This document shows positions 62,861-64,000 of a DNA stretch of 64,000 bases, in pieces (the stretch's first letter is position 1; every line of letters begins with the position of its first letter). The position numbers and the translations under genes were made by a program. The stretch covers positions 1 to 64,000 of the forward strand of contig CALVDX010000004.1 in assembly GCA_944326425.1 (NCBI GenBank), written 5' to 3'. The notes under the pieces are model-generated. The model was not told the DNA's origin. It made no database searches and saw only the letters and a list, made by a program, of their open reading frames with translations. This stretch comes from Candidatus Gastranaerophilales bacterium (GTDB lineage Bacteria; Cyanobacteriota; Vampirovibrionia; Gastranaerophilales; Gastranaerophilaceae).

Positions 62861-64000
62861 TTGAAAAAGAAATATACAATACTCTTAATAGCATTATTAG
62901 CAGGCGCAAATTTTGCGCAGGCTGCTTTCATGGGACTTACTACTCCTGAAGATTATACAGGAGACAGTATTATCGGTCCGCCGCTTAAGAGTGTTGAACA
63001 AGCGTACAGACCGCCGAAGGAAGAAAAGGAATCGGGAACAATTCCGCCCCTTAAAAAGCTGCGCTTAAAATACCAGCATAAATATAAAAAGTTTTTTGGA
63101 GAACAGCCGCCTAACCAGTTTTTAGACCCCGAGTCTGTTTCAGAAACAGAGTTATCTGATAAAATTGACCGGCAGATTGAAAGTGATAATAACGACAATG
63201 TAACAAAGGTTAAAGAAAAGAAAAGGTGGTTTAAACGTAAGAAAAAAATTGAAAAACAAAACGCGGATAGTGCAGAGAAAAATGTTTCTAATATAACACC
63301 AGAGTCAGGTACCGAAAAAAAATTAACTGTTCAGAAGGATAATAAAGAAGTAACTGACAGAATTATAATGAATTGCCAGACTATGGACTATGATAACAAC
63401 AATGCTGTTGTTACCGCGCACGGGAATGTTGTAATAACATTTGTAGACCAGGGGGTTACACTGTATGCGGATGATGTCGTCTTTGATAAAGTTGCCAATA
63501 CTATTACTGCTACTGATAAGGTGTTAATAAGAAAGAAAAATATGGAAGTTACGGGCGACTATATTTTTATTGATTTAAATGAAGAAAATGCTCTTCTTGA
63601 TAAGCCGGTAAGCAGTATAAGTGCATTGGAAATAAACGCTGAGCAGGCTGTGCTGCAGGAAAATGTTGTAACCCAGACTAACGGATCAATTCTTTTTAAA
63701 AAGAGTGTTCCTTTCTTATTCCGCTCAGGTAAACGCGGTCCGCGAATGGAGCAAATGCTTACTAAAAAGGAAGATACACTTAGTGATGATTTACAAGAAG
63801 GGCGATATAAAGTAAAAGTAACCAAGATGGTTATAAATAGCGAAAAAGAACACGATACATTTCTGGTACAAAAGGCAACAATATACAAGGATGGCAAGAA
63901 GTTAATAACGCTTCCGCGGACTAAATTTTATACCAATAAAAATCACGATTACGCAGAAGGCGATTTTATTGAAATCGGGTCTAAACGTGATGCCGGTATT
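62861..64000 (+). CDS. OstA/LptD-like protein, N-terminal part (cut by window end)
   Basis: A frame of at least 380 codons that runs off the window. It starts at TTG after AGGAC, with a signal peptide (YTILLIALLAGANFAQAAF). A low-complexity basic linker spans ~40-160. Then come OstA/LptA-type beta-jellyroll repeats (DYDNNNAVVTAHGNVVITF, LYADDVVFDKVANTITATD), the domain that passes lipopolysaccharide across the periplasm. The full gene is probably LptD, whose beta-barrel would follow. It begins five bases after the M23 peptidase gene. Confidence 0.8.
   Translation, partial: MKKKYTILLIALLAGANFAQAAFMGLTTPEDYTGDSIIGPPLKSVEQAYRPPKEEKESGTIPPLKKLRLKYQHKYKKFFGEQPPNQFLDPESVSETELSDKIDRQIESDNNDNVTKVKEKKRWFKRKKKIEKQNADSAEKNVSNITPESGTEKKLTVQKDNKEVTDRIIMNCQTMDYDNNNAVVTAHGNVVITFVDQGVTLYADDVVFDKVANTITATDKVLIRKKNMEVTGDYIFIDLNEENALLDKPVSSISALEINAEQAVLQENVVTQTNGSILFKKSVPFLFRSGKRGPRMEQMLTKKEDTLSDDLQEGRYKVKVTKMVINSEKEHDTFLVQKATIYKDGKKLITLPRTKFYTNKNHDYAEGDFIEIGSKRDAGI

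Overview
The window reads as chromosomal DNA of an AT-rich, Gram-negative bacterium, most likely a gut member of the non-photosynthetic cyanobacterial sister lineage (Melainabacteria/Vampirovibrionia, order Gastranaerophilales). This placement is an inference from protein content: a DUF4330-like protein beside an IctB-like O-antigen ligase, a protein starting MGMAASQAR, EF-hand proteins, and many short-tagged hypothetical proteins, together with outer-membrane genes (heptose kinase, OstA/LptD-like protein). There is no rRNA, CRISPR array, transposase or recognisable prophage.

Layout. 1-2.6 kb: a small island (hypothetical gene, secreted nuclease, LOG protein) bounded by two ~80 bp inverted repeats, then tRNA-Gln. 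2.7-8.7 kb: a minus-strand operon (tilS, a protein of Clp N-domains only, DUF1292, ruvX, a solenoid protein, a free ClpX-type zinc finger, a coiled-coil protein). 8.7-10.2 kb: metK, with a possible pseudoknot over its ribosome binding site. 10.3-16.5 kb: a four-gene operon with one AAA+ ATPase and three decayed AAA relatives, two of them a fresh tandem duplication. 16.6-26.1 kb: a 2206-residue coiled-coil protein, glcD, cutA, a zincin-like protein and a small tagged protein. 26.1-39.1 kb: housekeeping genes (DAHP synthase, pth, ispG, phosphoesterase, heptose kinase, O-antigen ligase, mtnA) mixed with lineage-type hypotheticals. 39.3-45.7 kb: the MGMAASQAR protein, a minimal histidine kinase with a REC-GGDEF-like-REC partner, a ribbon-helix-helix regulator, a degenerate DUF262-like protein with a winged-helix partner, and a lytic transglycosylase. 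45.8-55.4 kb: malQ, a TPR/NHL protein, an IGG-repeat protein, groES-groEL and two zinc alcohol dehydrogenases. 55.6-59.9 kb: two long EF-hand paralogues sharing an apparently identical 1.3 kb core. 59.9-60.8 kb: a gene-poor stretch with a palindromic mobile repeat, a strongly structured region and tRNA-Leu. 60.8-64 kb: small membrane proteins, an M23 peptidase and the start of an OstA/LptD-like gene that leaves the window.

The most unusual content is the ATPase/pseudo-ATPase operon, the free Clp recognition domains in one operon, the EF-hand pair with recent gene conversion, a short phenylalanine-centred tag near the N-terminus of many unrelated proteins, and several unassigned RNA structures (next to tRNA-Leu, in the metK leader, and in the first island). 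All function assignments come from reading motifs by eye; no database search was run.
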